Source: Marinobacter manganoxydans MnI7-9
GTDB lineage: Bacteria; Pseudomonadota; Gammaproteobacteria; Pseudomonadales; Oleiphilaceae
Assembly (NCBI RefSeq): GCF_000235625.1
Contig: NZ_AGTR01000080.1
Coordinates: 156,503-220,502, forward strand
Reading direction: 5' to 3'
DNA: 64,000 nt
Below are positions 47,238 to 55,962 of this stretch, piece after piece. The position numbers and the translations under genes were made by a program. Numbering within the stretch: the first letter of the stretch is position 1; every line of letters begins with the position of its first letter. The notes beneath the pieces were generated by a model. The model saw only the letters and a program-made list of their open reading frames with translations, was not told where the DNA came from and searched no databases.

Positions 47238-47996
47238 TTAAAATTCTTGAACCGTTGGGCGCAGAACAATCTCGTTGATATCCACATCCGCAGGCTGCTC
47301 AATTGCGTATGCGATAGCACGAGCAACAGATTCAGATGGAATTTCATTTTGCTGATAAAAATCTTTTACAAAGGCTGCACCCTGAGCATCTGAACTTCCA
47401 TGTTTTAATTCAGATTCGACTGCACCTGGTGAAATGATTGTTGAACGAATTTTACCTCCAACTTCATGGCGCAAGCCTTCGGCAATAGCGCGAACAGCGA
47501 ATTTGGTTCCGCTATAAACCGTGCCGCCGGGACTGAATACTTTGATGCCCGCTACGGACGAAATATTGATAAAGTGGCCGGATTCCTGTTCCTGAAAGAT
47601 CGGAAGCGCTGCGGCTACTCCATACAGCAGACCTTTAACGTTGATGTCAATCATGCGATCCCATTCGTCAACTCGAGTCTCAGCTAACGGTGCAATAGCC
47701 ATTAACCCTGCATTATTGATAACCACATCAACTTTACCGAAACGCTCTTGTGCAAGATTTACAAGGGCCTTCACTTCGTCCTGGCTAGTCACATCTGTCG
47801 CTTGAACCGCAACTTTTCCGCCCGCTGTACGTATGTCAGCAGCAATAGCTTCAAGCTTGTCGATGCGTCGGGCACCTAAAACAACAGATGCGCCAAGACT
47901 GGCTAAATGTCTTGCCGTGGTCTCGCCTAAACCGCTGCTACCACCAGTGATCACAACGACCTTACCGCTGATGTTGTTTGCTGAAACACTACTCAT
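47238..47996 (-). CDS. SDR-family oxidoreductase
   Basis: 252 residues from ATG 47996 (GAGGATATTAACT upstream). Classical short-chain dehydrogenase: TGGSSGLGETTARHL (about 13-27), NNAG (about 87), catalytic Ser of SSVAG (about 140) and YSGTK (about 155-159). First gene of the operon and divergent from a LysR gene. Cytosolic NAD(P)H-dependent carbonyl reductase; substrate unknown. Confidence 0.9.
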   Translation of the reverse strand: MSSVSANNISGKVVVITGGSSGLGETTARHLASLGASVVLGARRIDKLEAIAADIRTAGGKVAVQATDVTSQDEVKALVNLAQERFGKVDVVINNAGLMAIAPLAETRVDEWDRMIDINVKGLLYGVAAALPIFQEQESGHFINISSVAGIKVFSPGGTVYSGTKFAVRAIAEGLRHEVGGKIRSTIISPGAVESELKHGSSDAQGAAFVKDFYQQNEIPSESVARAIAYAIEQPADVDINEIVLRPTVQEF

Positions 47997-48093
47997 AGTT
48001 AATATCCTCAAATCAGTTGAATGAATGACTATGTCTAACTGACAAGCAAATTATTCCTCACCTTCAAAAACCAATAAATGGAAACGTTTTGAT

Positions 48094-48121
48094 TTGACAA
48101 TTCCAGAATTTGGAATAATAT
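48094..48121 (+). promoter_or_regulatory. LysR promoter with palindromic operator in the spacer
   Basis: TTGACA (48094-48099), 16-bp spacer, TAATAT (48116-48121). The spacer is filled by ATTCCA-GAATT-TGGAAT (48100-48116), a perfect palindrome with T-N11-A character, so regulator binding would directly control its own promoter and, through the divergent arrangement, the SDR operon. Confidence 0.7.
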
Positions 48122-48155
48122 TTGTGTATTCATACCAAGCCTGAGTGTGACTGTG

Positions 48156-49049
48156 ATGCTTAACAGATTGGAAATGCTCCGGATATTTTGTACTGCTGCA
48201 GAGTCTCGCAGCTTTAAAGAAGCGGCTAACCGTCTGGGAATTTCTCCTCAGGCAGTGACGCGAGCAGTGAAGGAGTTAGAGCGATTGCAAGGGGAGCTTT
48301 TATTTCATCGAAATACGCGACACATACAAGTGACCCTGGTTGGAGAAAAATTTGCTGTGATCGCAAAAGAACGCCTGCGCGCTGTAGATGAATTGTTTCA
48401 AACAAGTACCCCTGACTCGGGTAATGAATTACAAGGGCGGGTTCGTATCGCAGCGCCTGTTGGTTTTGGTCATAAATGCTTGATGCCAGCATTAATGGAA
48501 CTCTCAACAGCACATCCTCAACTTGATATAGACCTGACACTCAGTGACGAGCGCGTGGATGTCGTTGACGAAAAAATAGATATTGGGATTCGTATCGGCT
48601 TCATGAGGGATAGTCGGTTTATTGCCCGCCAGCTCGCCAAAATTAATCTGTATGTCGTGGCTTCGCCTGACTTAATAGATAGAGTGGGAAGGCCTTCTTC
48701 TATTGAAGATCTAAACCACTTGCCGGTTACAGGGTTAGTAGATCGCAATACGGGAAAGCTTTGGCCATGGGTTTTTTCCATGGACAGACAGTGGACGCCA
48801 TCCATAACACGTTTTCGAAGTGCCGACGCCGAAGCTGAATTAATGGGTGTACAAAATGGACTGGGATTTGCTCAAATTCCTGACTTTTTGGCCCAAGACT
48901 TATTACGCCAAGAAAAACTTGTGAGAGTGTTAGAAGAGGCCGAGCCTGTGCCTTGGGATTTATTTATTTATCGCCCTCAACGTGGTCCAGTACCACAACG
49001 TGTTCGATTGGTTTTTGATCACTTGGTGACAAGATTTAGTGTCCGCTAA
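48156..49049 (+). CDS. LysR-family regulator of the SDR-MDR-ADH operon
   Basis: 297 residues from ATG 48156 (a GTG three codons earlier is possible). HTH SFKEAANRLGISPQAVTRAVKELE; full effector domain. Divergent from the SDR gene, with a palindromic site inside its promoter. This layout (LysR facing SDR/quinone reductase genes) is typical for redox-cycling or aldehyde response units. Confidence 0.88.
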   Translation: MLNRLEMLRIFCTAAESRSFKEAANRLGISPQAVTRAVKELERLQGELLFHRNTRHIQVTLVGEKFAVIAKERLRAVDELFQTSTPDSGNELQGRVRIAAPVGFGHKCLMPALMELSTAHPQLDIDLTLSDERVDVVDEKIDIGIRIGFMRDSRFIARQLAKINLYVVASPDLIDRVGRPSSIEDLNHLPVTGLVDRNTGKLWPWVFSMDRQWTPSITRFRSADAEAELMGVQNGLGFAQIPDFLAQDLLRQEKLVRVLEEAEPVPWDLFIYRPQRGPVPQRVRLVFDHLVTRFSVR

Positions 49050-49170
49050 TGGCACAAAAGTAATATTCATAAAGTGCGAATACTACATTATGTAGTAGCC
49101 CCCATTTAAACCGGACACCTTGGTAGAAGCAAAGGCCTAGGCATAGACCTAGTGCAAAGGAGTGTCCAAG

Positions 49171-49548
49171 GTGGAGAGAATCGAAGTCATAACCGGAGTG
49201 CAGCGCCGTCGCCGGTATTCCGCACAGGAGAAGGCATTCATGGTTGCGGAGTGTGAGCAGCCAGGCATGTCAGTATCGCTTGTAGCCCGGCGTCATGGTA
49301 TATCAGCAAGTCTGTTGTTCCGTTGGAAGAAGCTGATGAAAGACGGTGGCATGTCCGCGATTGAGTCCGGTGATGAGGTTGTCAGTGCATCCGAGGTGAA
49401 GGCTCTGAACAAAAAGGTTCGGGAGCTGGAGCGGATGTTGGGCCGCAAGACGATGGAAGCTGAAATACTCCGGGAAGCCCTGGAGGTGGCTCAGTCAAAA
49501 AAGTTGATCTCGCGCATGCCGTTGCTGCCACCGGACGATACCCTCTGA
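49171..49548 (+). CDS. IS2-like OrfA
   Basis: 125 residues from GTG 49171 (AAGGAG eight bases upstream; GTG 49162 also in frame). HTH RRRYSAQEKAFMVAECEQPG...SLVARRHGISASLLFRWKK (landmarks only), then a leucine-zipper-like KKVRELERMLGRKTMEAEIL, as in IS2 OrfA. At its end the slippery heptamer A-AAA-AAG (49497-49503) sits in the correct frame for programmed -1 frameshifting to make OrfAB transposase. Confidence 0.88.
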   Translation: MERIEVITGVQRRRRYSAQEKAFMVAECEQPGMSVSLVARRHGISASLLFRWKKLMKDGGMSAIESGDEVVSASEVKALNKKVRELERMLGRKTMEAEILREALEVAQSKKLISRMPLLPPDDTL

Positions 49549-49562
49549 AGCGGGTTGCTGAA

Positions 49563-50378
49563 GTGCTGAAGGTATCGCGCTCCAATCTGTTGGATCGCCT
49601 TCATGGTCGCCAGAAAGGCCGAAGCCCGAGATACAGCAAACAGGACGATGAACGGCATTTACCGTTTATCCGTGAGCTGTGCGAGGCCCGTGCTGCCAAT
49701 GGCTATCGAAGGATCACGGCTCGACTGAATCGGTTGCTCGCAGCCAACGATGAGCGAGTAAACCACAAGCGCGTGTATCGACTGATGAAGCAGGATGGGC
49801 TGCTGTTGCCCCGGTATACGGGCCGACCTCAGGAGCGCTGTCACAACGGCCAGATCATTACGTTGAAGCCAGACCTTCGCTGGTGCTCAGACGGCTTTGA
49901 GATCCGCTGCTGGAACAAGGAGGTTGTCCGTGTAGCCTTCAGCCTGGACTGCTGTGATCGCGAGTTGATGCGCTATGTAGCGACCACTGGTGGCATCACC
50001 GGTGAGATGGTTCAGGACCTACTACTGGAAAGCCTGGAATACCGGTTCGGCCAGTCAGAGCGAGTGCCTCATCCGCTGGAATGGCTGACGGACAATGGCA
50101 GCTGCTACATTGCCAAAGAAACGCGAGCCTTCGCGTCCTCTCTGGGCTTTGCAGTGTGTACCACACCGGTGAGAAGCCCTCAGAGCAACGGCATGGCTGA
50201 GGCCTTCGTGAAGACGTTCAAGCGGGACTATGTGTACCTGAACGATCTTCCTGATGCCGCCACGGTGATGGCCAGGTTGCCGGAATGGATCGAGGACTAT
50301 AACCGCAGCCACCCGCACAAGGGGCTGAAAATGAAATCGCCCTGGGAGTACCGGGCGGAACTGGCATCAAACGAATGA
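49563..50378 (+). CDS. IS2-like OrfB (DDE transposase domain)
   Basis: 271 residues from a GTG; the frame is open back to 49504, directly after the slippery site, so the physiological product is the OrfAB fusion. DDE catalytic residues: Asp in WCSDGFEI, Asp in LTDNGSCYIA, and Glu in [15 protein letters not shown], with the rve domain in order and an intact C terminus (HPHKGLKMKSPWEY). The element therefore appears capable of transposition. Confidence 0.9.
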   Translation: MLKVSRSNLLDRLHGRQKGRSPRYSKQDDERHLPFIRELCEARAANGYRRITARLNRLLAANDERVNHKRVYRLMKQDGLLLPRYTGRPQERCHNGQIITLKPDLRWCSDGFEIRCWNKEVVRVAFSLDCCDRELMRYVATTGGITGEMVQDLLLESLEYRFGQSERVPHPLEWLTDNGSCYIAKETRAFASSLGFAVCTTPVRSPQSNGMAEAFVKTFKRDYVYLNDLPDAATVMARLPEWIEDYNRSHPHKGLKMKSPWEYRAELASNE

Positions 50379-50410
50379 GGTGGTGTCCGGTTTAGCGGGG
50401 GCAACTACAG

Positions 50411-50438
50411 TGTAGTAGCCCCCATTTAAACCGGACAC
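50411..50438 (+). repeat. Second (solo) left end of the IS2-like element
   Basis: 28 bp identical to the start of the intact IS (TGTAGTAGCCCCCATTTAAA...), lying one base beyond its right end; the sequence then diverges into a flavoprotein gene fragment. This recreates an IRR-1bp-IRL junction. Confidence 0.85.
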
Positions 50439-50722
50439 GCTTCGATGGAATAAATACTTCGTCCATAAGTGAATGGATATAGTTCAGGACTTCAACACCC
50501 GTCGCTAATTCGAAAAAGCCGTTGTTAAACCCTGTTTCATCCAGTCGATGGCGCCCTAATGGTCGCGAAGCAACGCCATAAAAGCCTGAAGGCTGGTGTA
50601 ATCGCACAAAAGGATATGCGTCGTTCCAGTGCCCGCCCACCTTTTTGACGGTCGACCATCAAAAAGGTGGCGTCGGTTTCTGTGAGCATCTTGTCGACAA
50701 AAGCCAACGCTGTGGCATGAAG
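50439..50722 (-). pseudogene. Fragment of an FAD-dependent oxidoreductase gene
   Basis: On the minus strand AFVDKMLTETDATFLMVDRQK, then after a frameshift near 50645 GGHWNDAYPFVRLHQPSGFYG and LGRHRLDETGFNNGFFELA. This order (VDRR...GGHWNDAYPFVRLHQPS) is characteristic of a group of NAD(P)/FAD-binding oxidoreductases. The N-terminal GxGxxG and all of the C-terminal part are missing; the 3' side is cut by the solo IS end. The perfect 12-bp inverted repeat at 50637-50670 lies across the frameshift. Confidence 0.65.
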
Positions 50723-51378
50723 CAGTCGGCTTTTTCATTAGCTTACAGACGAAATCGTTATCGGAGCTGGATCAAATCAACTCTCGCTCAGAAGAACGGA
50801 AGAGCGCAAATGCATCGTTTGGAAGAAGACATCGGTGTGCCTAAAGGGTTCTTTGAAGAGGAGGCGAAAGGGAACTTTTTAAGAGATCTATTTCAGTTGG
50901 CTTTGGGCGGTTCTGGGGAAGAGCAAGGCCGCCCGAGCTCCATTCACTCAGATCAAAACCACTGACTATTTGCCTCGAAGGTTTTTCGGTTAGGTCTACA
51001 AGGCGGCGTTGAGTCATTCGACCCTAGATCTGGCTTTTGTTAATGAACTCGAGGGGGCCGGCCTGGTCGCAAAGCGAACATTCAGATCCGATTCCGAAGT
51101 CCTCCTTTTGAGGCTAGGGTGTGTCACGCGTATCGGGGGAAGTCCACTATGATTATCTTCCGCTGAAGCGTCAAAGGGTTGACCAGCACAATCAACGCCG
51201 ATAGTATCCTTCGAAAGGTATAGGGTTCCCTGCGGTTGGTGTTAGTGTCTCATCAAACAAAAGCCCTCCTCTGAAAAGCAACATTCTCTTGCTCCTCAGA
51301 TTCACTTGTTCTCGTTTCTATTTTGCTCAGGCACTCCAGCTTTCAACAATGCTGGGAGCATCACAATGAGAATGAGAA
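50723..51378. other. Region without a convincing gene
   Basis: 656 bp holding copy B of the dispersed repeat (51064-51087). A plus-strand frame ending at 50965 gives a charged, unrecognised peptide and lacks a good ribosome site. The 290 bp before the ATG at 51379 presumably contain its promoter; none is obvious. Confidence 0.4.
51064..51087 (+). repeat. Dispersed repeat GGTCGCAAAGCGAAC, copy B
   Basis: Identical over 24 bp to 20432-20455. Lies about 290 bp upstream of the split FGE-like gene; copy C lies just past the end of its partner gene, in the same orientation. Confidence 0.65.
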
Positions 51379-52229
51379 ATGTCTAACGTCGTTCGTTATT
51401 TACCCACTAAGAAGTTTCATATTCTGCCGCTGCGCGGACTTTCCCCTGAAGAACTCAAGAATTCAGCAAAGAACTGTTTGAGAGATCGCGAAAAAATCAA
51501 ACACAATTCGTTGCTCAACCTCGTAGTCAAAGAGCTCGGCTTTAAAGGCGGGTTTTCGGAATATCGCGAAATTTACTCTGATTCCATAAAGCCTTTCATG
51601 GAGCATAACGGCCTGCATTTCAGGGCTGATCTGTTGCATCCAGCCGGAAAGCCCGCCGACGCAATGGTCCCGCTTAAACTAACAGTCGAGCAGGTTTGCG
51701 GGCGGCTATTTCAATCGGGGTCGCCTCTTCCCAAAAAGCTATTTACCGGTCATAACTTTGACTATCACGCTCATTATGATGATGGAAAATGGACGTTCAA
51801 TAGGACTATGTATCGCCAATTCGGCGGGATCCCGTCAATTGGCTCTACCAGATTTTATGAGTTAATAGGGAAGGCAAAGCAAGGTCCCGACTCTAATTTT
51901 GGCGACTCCTCTAGGCGAACCAGGGATATGGTAGTCAGTGGTTTCTATTTTGAGTGCATTTATCCGAGCTTTAATCTGCTAGGAGACTTTCTAGTAGAGC
52001 CAGCCTCGGATAACAGCTCTTTACCAAAGCTGTATTGTCCTCAAAGTTATGATCCTGATTGCTTCGCGGAGGAATACCAAGGAACAGTTAAACTGGCGGA
52101 CCTTTTTCGCGAAGAAATAGAAAGTAGCGAACGAGGCTGGGTCGAAGTCATTCCATTTAATGATCGCTTGGTGTTTCTTAAAGGAGCAGATGGAAAGTAC
52201 GATTTTGTCGTTCCAGGCCTACGCTCAGC
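51379..52229 (+). pseudogene. 5' half of a split 602-residue gene (glyoxalase-related N terminus)
   Basis: 283 codons up to the transposon insertion point; the frame by chance closes 1 codon inside the transposon. Residues 25-60 (NCLRDREKIKHNSLLNLVVKELGF) resemble the glyoxalase-related/HNQALDLVA-type N-terminal helix pair seen in several uncharacterised bacterial proteins. The remainder of this half is unrecognised. It ends in codons CGC TCA GC, the target duplication; the 3' half resumes at 56763 in the correct frame. Without the second half the protein is unlikely to work. Downstream partner: the NYN-domain gene at 57737. Confidence 0.7.
52222..52229. repeat. Left target-site duplication CGCTCAGC of the IS66-type element
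   Basis: Perfect 8-bp copy of 56755-56762; 8 bp is the usual duplication size for IS66-family elements. Confidence 0.92.
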
Positions 52230-52239
52230 GTAACCGTCC

Positions 52240-52405
52240 GGTGATTCCACCTTGAGCCAAATCGCCTGCCGACCAAAAGGCTCGAAGCTTACCACCCGGT
52301 CGATTCCGGTCAGATCCAGAAACGCCTCGTCGATGGAGTAGACATCCACTCTCGATGCCAGAGCTTCCAGGGTCGTCATCACCCGCCGGCTTATATCGCC
52401 ATTTG
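52240..52405 (-). pseudogene. umuC (Y-family polymerase) fragment
   Basis: Minus-strand frame reads ISRRVMTTLEALASRVDVYS and IDEAFLDLTGIDRV, the catalytic SIDEAFLD region of UmuC/DinB polymerases. About 55 codons only, joined directly to the transposon end. Confidence 0.8.
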
Positions 52406-52519
52406 TGTGGAATAGAGAATCAATTGGAACGGGGGCTTTGCTCGCCCCCCCTTGAACTTCTCATACCCAACCTGTTTGGCTATAGCTACTGAGGAGATCG
52501 CGGTGGCCCACCAAATCTT

Positions 52520-52950
52520 CCGGTCATCCTGTTCAATTACACCGCTAGCCGTACCCAGGAGGTGCCGCAGCGCCTCCTGGAGGCAGAAAGGCGTCGAGCG
52601 TATAGGTTGCTGGGCATGCGCGGCGCAAGTTCATCAGAAAACTCAATCCAAGGGCAAGATCGGCCGAGCGGAGATGGCACTGACTCTTATCAACAAGCTC
52701 TACGGCATCGAGCGCGACATGGAAGAGGCGGGCGATGCCCAGCGATACCAGACGCGCCAGTCGCAAAGCCAGGCTTTCCTGGAGCAACTGAAAGCTAGGC
52801 TGGACAAAACCCCTCCCCAGGTCACGTCGTCAAAGTGCCTTGGGCAAGCAATCAATTGCCTTGCGAGCAACTGGTTAAAGCTGATCCGCTACATCGAAAG
52901 GGGGACACCTGCCCATCGACAACAACCCTGCCGAGCGGGCGAGCCACCTT
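52520..52950 (+). pseudogene. IS66 transposase (tnpC) fragment with frameshifts
   Basis: Fragments in different frames read FNYTASRTQEVPQRLLE, KGKIGRAEMALTLINKLYGI, ARLDKTPPQVTSSKCLGQAI, LASNWLKLIRYIERG and IDNNPAERA, in the order of an IS66 TnpC catalytic domain. It is clearly different from the intact tnpC at 54343-55887. Confidence 0.8.
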
Positions 52951-53130
52951 CTCATGTACATATGACCAAAGCGTCGCCCGTCTCCTCCCGTTATGTCATG
53001 CCTACCCACGACGGAGTATTGACGGTCTCTGTGCGCCAGAGCATAGTTTTCCCGAAGGGCGCTTAGGTACATATCTTCATGTGCTGTCCAGGCGCAGTTG
53101 CGTTTAGAGTACGTGTCCAATCAGTTTTAA

Positions 53131-53505
53131 ATGGGTGTGAACATGAGAGCAGAAACTGAATCGCGGATTTTTTCGGTGGATGAATATGTTCGTCCGTCTA
53201 ACGGCGAACCGATTCGTTCGGTTGTTCTGGAAACCAATGACTCTGTCGTCGTTGTTTGGCACGCCCACCCTGGGCAGGAAATAGCTTCCCATGTACATCC
53301 TCACGGCCAAGATACTTGGACGGTTATCTCAGGTGAAGCCGAATATCATCAAGGTAACGGCATAGTCACTCATCTTAAAGCTGGAGATATTGCGATCGCA
53401 AAACCTGGGCAGGTACATGGTGCAATGAACTCTGGCCCCGAACCTTTTATATTTGTTTCAGTGGTTGCGCCGGGCAATGCCGGTTTTGCGTTGGCTGAGA
53501 AATAG
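53131..53505 (+). CDS. Cupin-domain protein
   Basis: 124 residues (or 120 from ATG 53143). Single cupin barrel: first motif HAHPGQEIASHVHPHGQDTW (metal-binding His residues), second motif PGQVHGAMNSG. Small metal-binding cupins act as isomerases, dioxygenases or sensors. Located 23 bp before the chlorite-dismutase-family gene, so the two form a cargo operon inside the transposon. Ribosome site poor. Confidence 0.82.
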   Translation: MGVNMRAETESRIFSVDEYVRPSNGEPIRSVVLETNDSVVVVWHAHPGQEIASHVHPHGQDTWTVISGEAEYHQGNGIVTHLKAGDIAIAKPGQVHGAMNSGPEPFIFVSVVAPGNAGFALAEK

Positions 53506-53528
53506 GCGAAAGGCCTGAGAGGAAACTG

Positions 53529-54092
53529 ATGAATACACGATTATTTACGTTCGCTGGTGGAGAAACGGGTGTTTGGCGCGTTGTTCGGATGGATGCCGTG
53601 GCGGGAGCCCCTCTCCCTGGAATCCCCCGGCTCGACGTAGCCGCTGGCTCTGTTTCGCCGCAGCCTTTGGGCACCAAATGGCTTCTTCGCGGGATAACGA
53701 GTAACGAGCGTTATGTCGTGCGTGAAGAGAAGGATCGTCTCGTGGCGAAGCAGCCAAGTTTGGGTCGAGCAGAGGCCACCTGTGCCGCCCTGATCCCTAT
53801 CCGGAAAAACCCCTCATGGTGGGGACTGGCTCAAGACGAACGCCGGAAGATTTTTGAGGAGCAGTCCCGTCACATTCACATTGGGCTCCAATATCTCCCT
53901 GCTGTGGCCCGTCGTCTCCACCATTGTCGGGACCTGGGCGAGAGCGAACCCTTCGACTTCTTGACGTGGTTCGAATATTCCCCGTCTGATGAGCCGGGCT
54001 TTAACAGGCTTTTGGCCGAACTCCGGGCCTCGGTGGAGTGGAAGTATGTCGACAGAGAAATCGACATCCGGCTAGTGCATGAGCCGGCCTAG
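53529..54092 (+). CDS. Chlorite dismutase family heme protein
   Basis: 187 residues, the length of short (lineage 2) family members. Family blocks: WLLRGITSNERYV (about 47-59), IPIRKNPSWWGLAQDERRKIFEEQSRH, and HIGLQYLPAVARRLHHCRD (about 118-136), with the proximal heme histidine in LHHCRD, then PFDFLTWFEY and a C-terminal FNRLLAELRASVEWKYV. The family comprises chlorite-detoxifying enzymes, coproheme decarboxylases and others. I could not confirm the distal arginine needed for chlorite breakdown, so the activity is open. Preceded by a cupin gene; cargo of the IS66-type element. Confidence 0.85.
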   Translation: MNTRLFTFAGGETGVWRVVRMDAVAGAPLPGIPRLDVAAGSVSPQPLGTKWLLRGITSNERYVVREEKDRLVAKQPSLGRAEATCAALIPIRKNPSWWGLAQDERRKIFEEQSRHIHIGLQYLPAVARRLHHCRDLGESEPFDFLTWFEYSPSDEPGFNRLLAELRASVEWKYVDREIDIRLVHEPA

Positions 54093-54342
54093 TATCAGGT
54101 TTAACTGCGATCTCCGTGCGGCATACACCTGCGACACCCGCAGCCCAGCAAAGCCCGGAAAATCTAGTGTGTCTAATAACTTAGGAGTAACACGACACGT
54201 ATGCCTAGCGAGCCACCAGTCGCTTGGGAAATTTTCTACTTATGGCCTCCTCTTTCTCTCATCGATCTCCCAGGGCATATCCTGCCGTCTAGAGTTGGCA
54301 CCTTGTCCAGCTTTCGAAGAAGGCTCTCCATACACGTCCGGC

Positions 54343-55887
54343 CTACACCTTGTTAGGTATGGCCGGTTTCCAGTTGTGGGGCAATAGCTCGTCGATGGCG
54401 TTGTTCTTCTGTGTCGGCAGGCGAGTCAGCACATCCTTCAGGTAGGCATAGGGATCATGCCGATTCAGCTTCGCTGACTGTATTAGGGTCATGACCGCAG
54501 CCGCACGTTGACCACTGCGCAGTGAACCCGCAAACAGCCAATTGCTGCGCCCCAGCGCCCAGGGTCGGATCTGGTTTTCCACCCAGTTGTTGTCGATGGG
54601 CACAGCGCCATCGTCCAGGTAGCGCGTCAGCGCTTCCCAACGTTTGAGGCTGTAATCCAGGGCTTTGGCCGTGCCGGAGCCATCCGGCACTTTCTGGCGA
54701 TGGGCCAGCATCCACTGATGCAGCGCATCGGCAAGGGGTTTGGCTTTGGTTTGCCGGATTTCCCGCCGCATATCCGGTGGCAGATCTTTGGTTTCCCGCT
54801 CGATCTCGTAGAGTCCACCGATGTATTCCAAGGCCTTGGCCGCCAATTCGCTCTTGTTGGCCTCGTGCAGGTCATAGAACTTGCGCCGGGCGTGGGCCAT
54901 ACAGCCGATTTCGGTAATGCCGTTGCCGAACCCGGCCTTGTAGCCAGCGTAATCATCACAGACCAGCTTGCCCCGCCAGTCACCCAGGAAGGTTCGGGCG
55001 TGTTCGCCTGCACGGCTGGGTGCGAAGTCGTAAATAGCTGCCTTCAGGTCGGCAAACGGTGTGGTGCAGTAGGCCCAGACGTAGGCCTTGTGGGTTTTCT
55101 TCTTGCCCGGGGCCAGCATGCTGACCGGGGTTTCATCGGCATGCAGAACACTGTGTTCCAGCAGAGTATTTCTCAACGCATCCACCAGCGGCTGCAACTG
55201 CACACCACAGGCACCCACCCATTCGGCCAGGGTGGAGCGCGGGATTTCCAGGCCGGCACGGCCGAACATGCGTTCCTGACGGTACAGCGGCAGATGGTCG
55301 GCATACTTGGCCACCAGCACCTGGGCCAGCAGGCCAGCGGTGGGGATGCCTTTGTCGATCACCTGCGGTGGCACCGGTGCCTGGATCAACGTCTCGCAGC
55401 TGTCGCAGGCCCATTTGCCCCGGATGTGACGTTCAACGGTGAACTCACCCGGGACATAATCCAGCTTCTCGCTGACGTCTTCGCCAATGCGCTTGAGCTG
55501 GCAGCCACACTGGCATTGAGTATTTTCTGGCTCGTGGTGGATCAGGGTGCGGGGCAGTTCCGGTGGCAGCGGTGTGCGTTTGGGTTGCTGCTTTGGCCGA
55601 GCGGCTTTCTGCTCCTCGGTCATCGCCTGTTCCAGTTCGACCTCGATGGAGGCCAGGTCGCTGTCGATCAGTTCGTCCAGCAGTTTTCCCTGAACCGCGT
55701 CCAGCTGCTCGCTACGCCGGGCGTACTTATGGCGCTTGAGAATGGCCACTTCGTGGGTCAGCTTCTCGATGACCGCATCACGGTGCACCAGAGCCCGCTC
55801 TTTGTTATCAACACGATCAAACAGTTCCGTAGCGAGAGCACGGAGCTGACCGGCAGAGAGTTGGTTGATGTCGGGGCGCTGAGTCAT
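54343..55887 (-). CDS. tnpC: IS66-family transposase TnpC
   Basis: 514 residues, full length. N-terminal coiled coil and zinc-finger-like region (CQCGCQLKRIGEDVSEKLDY, CDSCETL), then the DDE domain with LHADETPVSML (Asp), KLVCDDYAGYKAGF (Asp), and DNNWVENQIRPWALGR (Glu). The C-terminal YLKDVLTRLPT and HNWKP blocks are present. Third gene of tnpA-tnpB-tnpC. Confidence 0.93.
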   Translation of the reverse strand: MTQRPDINQLSAGQLRALATELFDRVDNKERALVHRDAVIEKLTHEVAILKRHKYARRSEQLDAVQGKLLDELIDSDLASIEVELEQAMTEEQKAARPKQQPKRTPLPPELPRTLIHHEPENTQCQCGCQLKRIGEDVSEKLDYVPGEFTVERHIRGKWACDSCETLIQAPVPPQVIDKGIPTAGLLAQVLVAKYADHLPLYRQERMFGRAGLEIPRSTLAEWVGACGVQLQPLVDALRNTLLEHSVLHADETPVSMLAPGKKKTHKAYVWAYCTTPFADLKAAIYDFAPSRAGEHARTFLGDWRGKLVCDDYAGYKAGFGNGITEIGCMAHARRKFYDLHEANKSELAAKALEYIGGLYEIERETKDLPPDMRREIRQTKAKPLADALHQWMLAHRQKVPDGSGTAKALDYSLKRWEALTRYLDDGAVPIDNNWVENQIRPWALGRSNWLFAGSLRSGQRAAAVMTLIQSAKLNRHDPYAYLKDVLTRLPTQKNNAIDELLPHNWKPAIPNKV

Positions 55888-55962
55888 GCCCCTTAGTATG
55901 CCAAGCCCTTGTACTGCAAGCGATTCGCAGTTCTGGCTATGGCGGTATTGCTCAGCTTGTGG

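Larger units (their letters stand above)
49091..50409 (+). mobile_element. Intact IS2-like insertion sequence (IS3 family)
   Basis: 1319 bp. Left inverted repeat TGTAGTAGCCCCCATTTAAA and right (reverse) TGTAGTTGCCCCCGCTAAAC, about 24 of 28 matching. Contains orfA and orfB in the -1 relation with an A6G slippery site. No target duplication is visible because the right end is followed after one base (G, 50410) by another left-end sequence (50411-50438). Confidence 0.92.

Noticed and set aside
50637-50670. Transcription terminator between convergent genes
   Set aside because: No T-run follows the stem in either direction, and the sequence lies inside recognisable flavoprotein coding DNA.
50645-50965. 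106-codon plus-strand gene
   Set aside because: Its first third lies over the minus-strand flavoprotein fragment, there is no ribosome site, and no family is recognised.
52452-53066. Intact 204-residue protein gene
   Set aside because: It is the largest open stretch of a frameshifted IS66 tnpC fragment; the other frames carry adjoining transposase segments.
54700-55896. Plus-strand frame opposite tnpC
   Set aside because: Antisense shadow of a full-length IS66 transposase.
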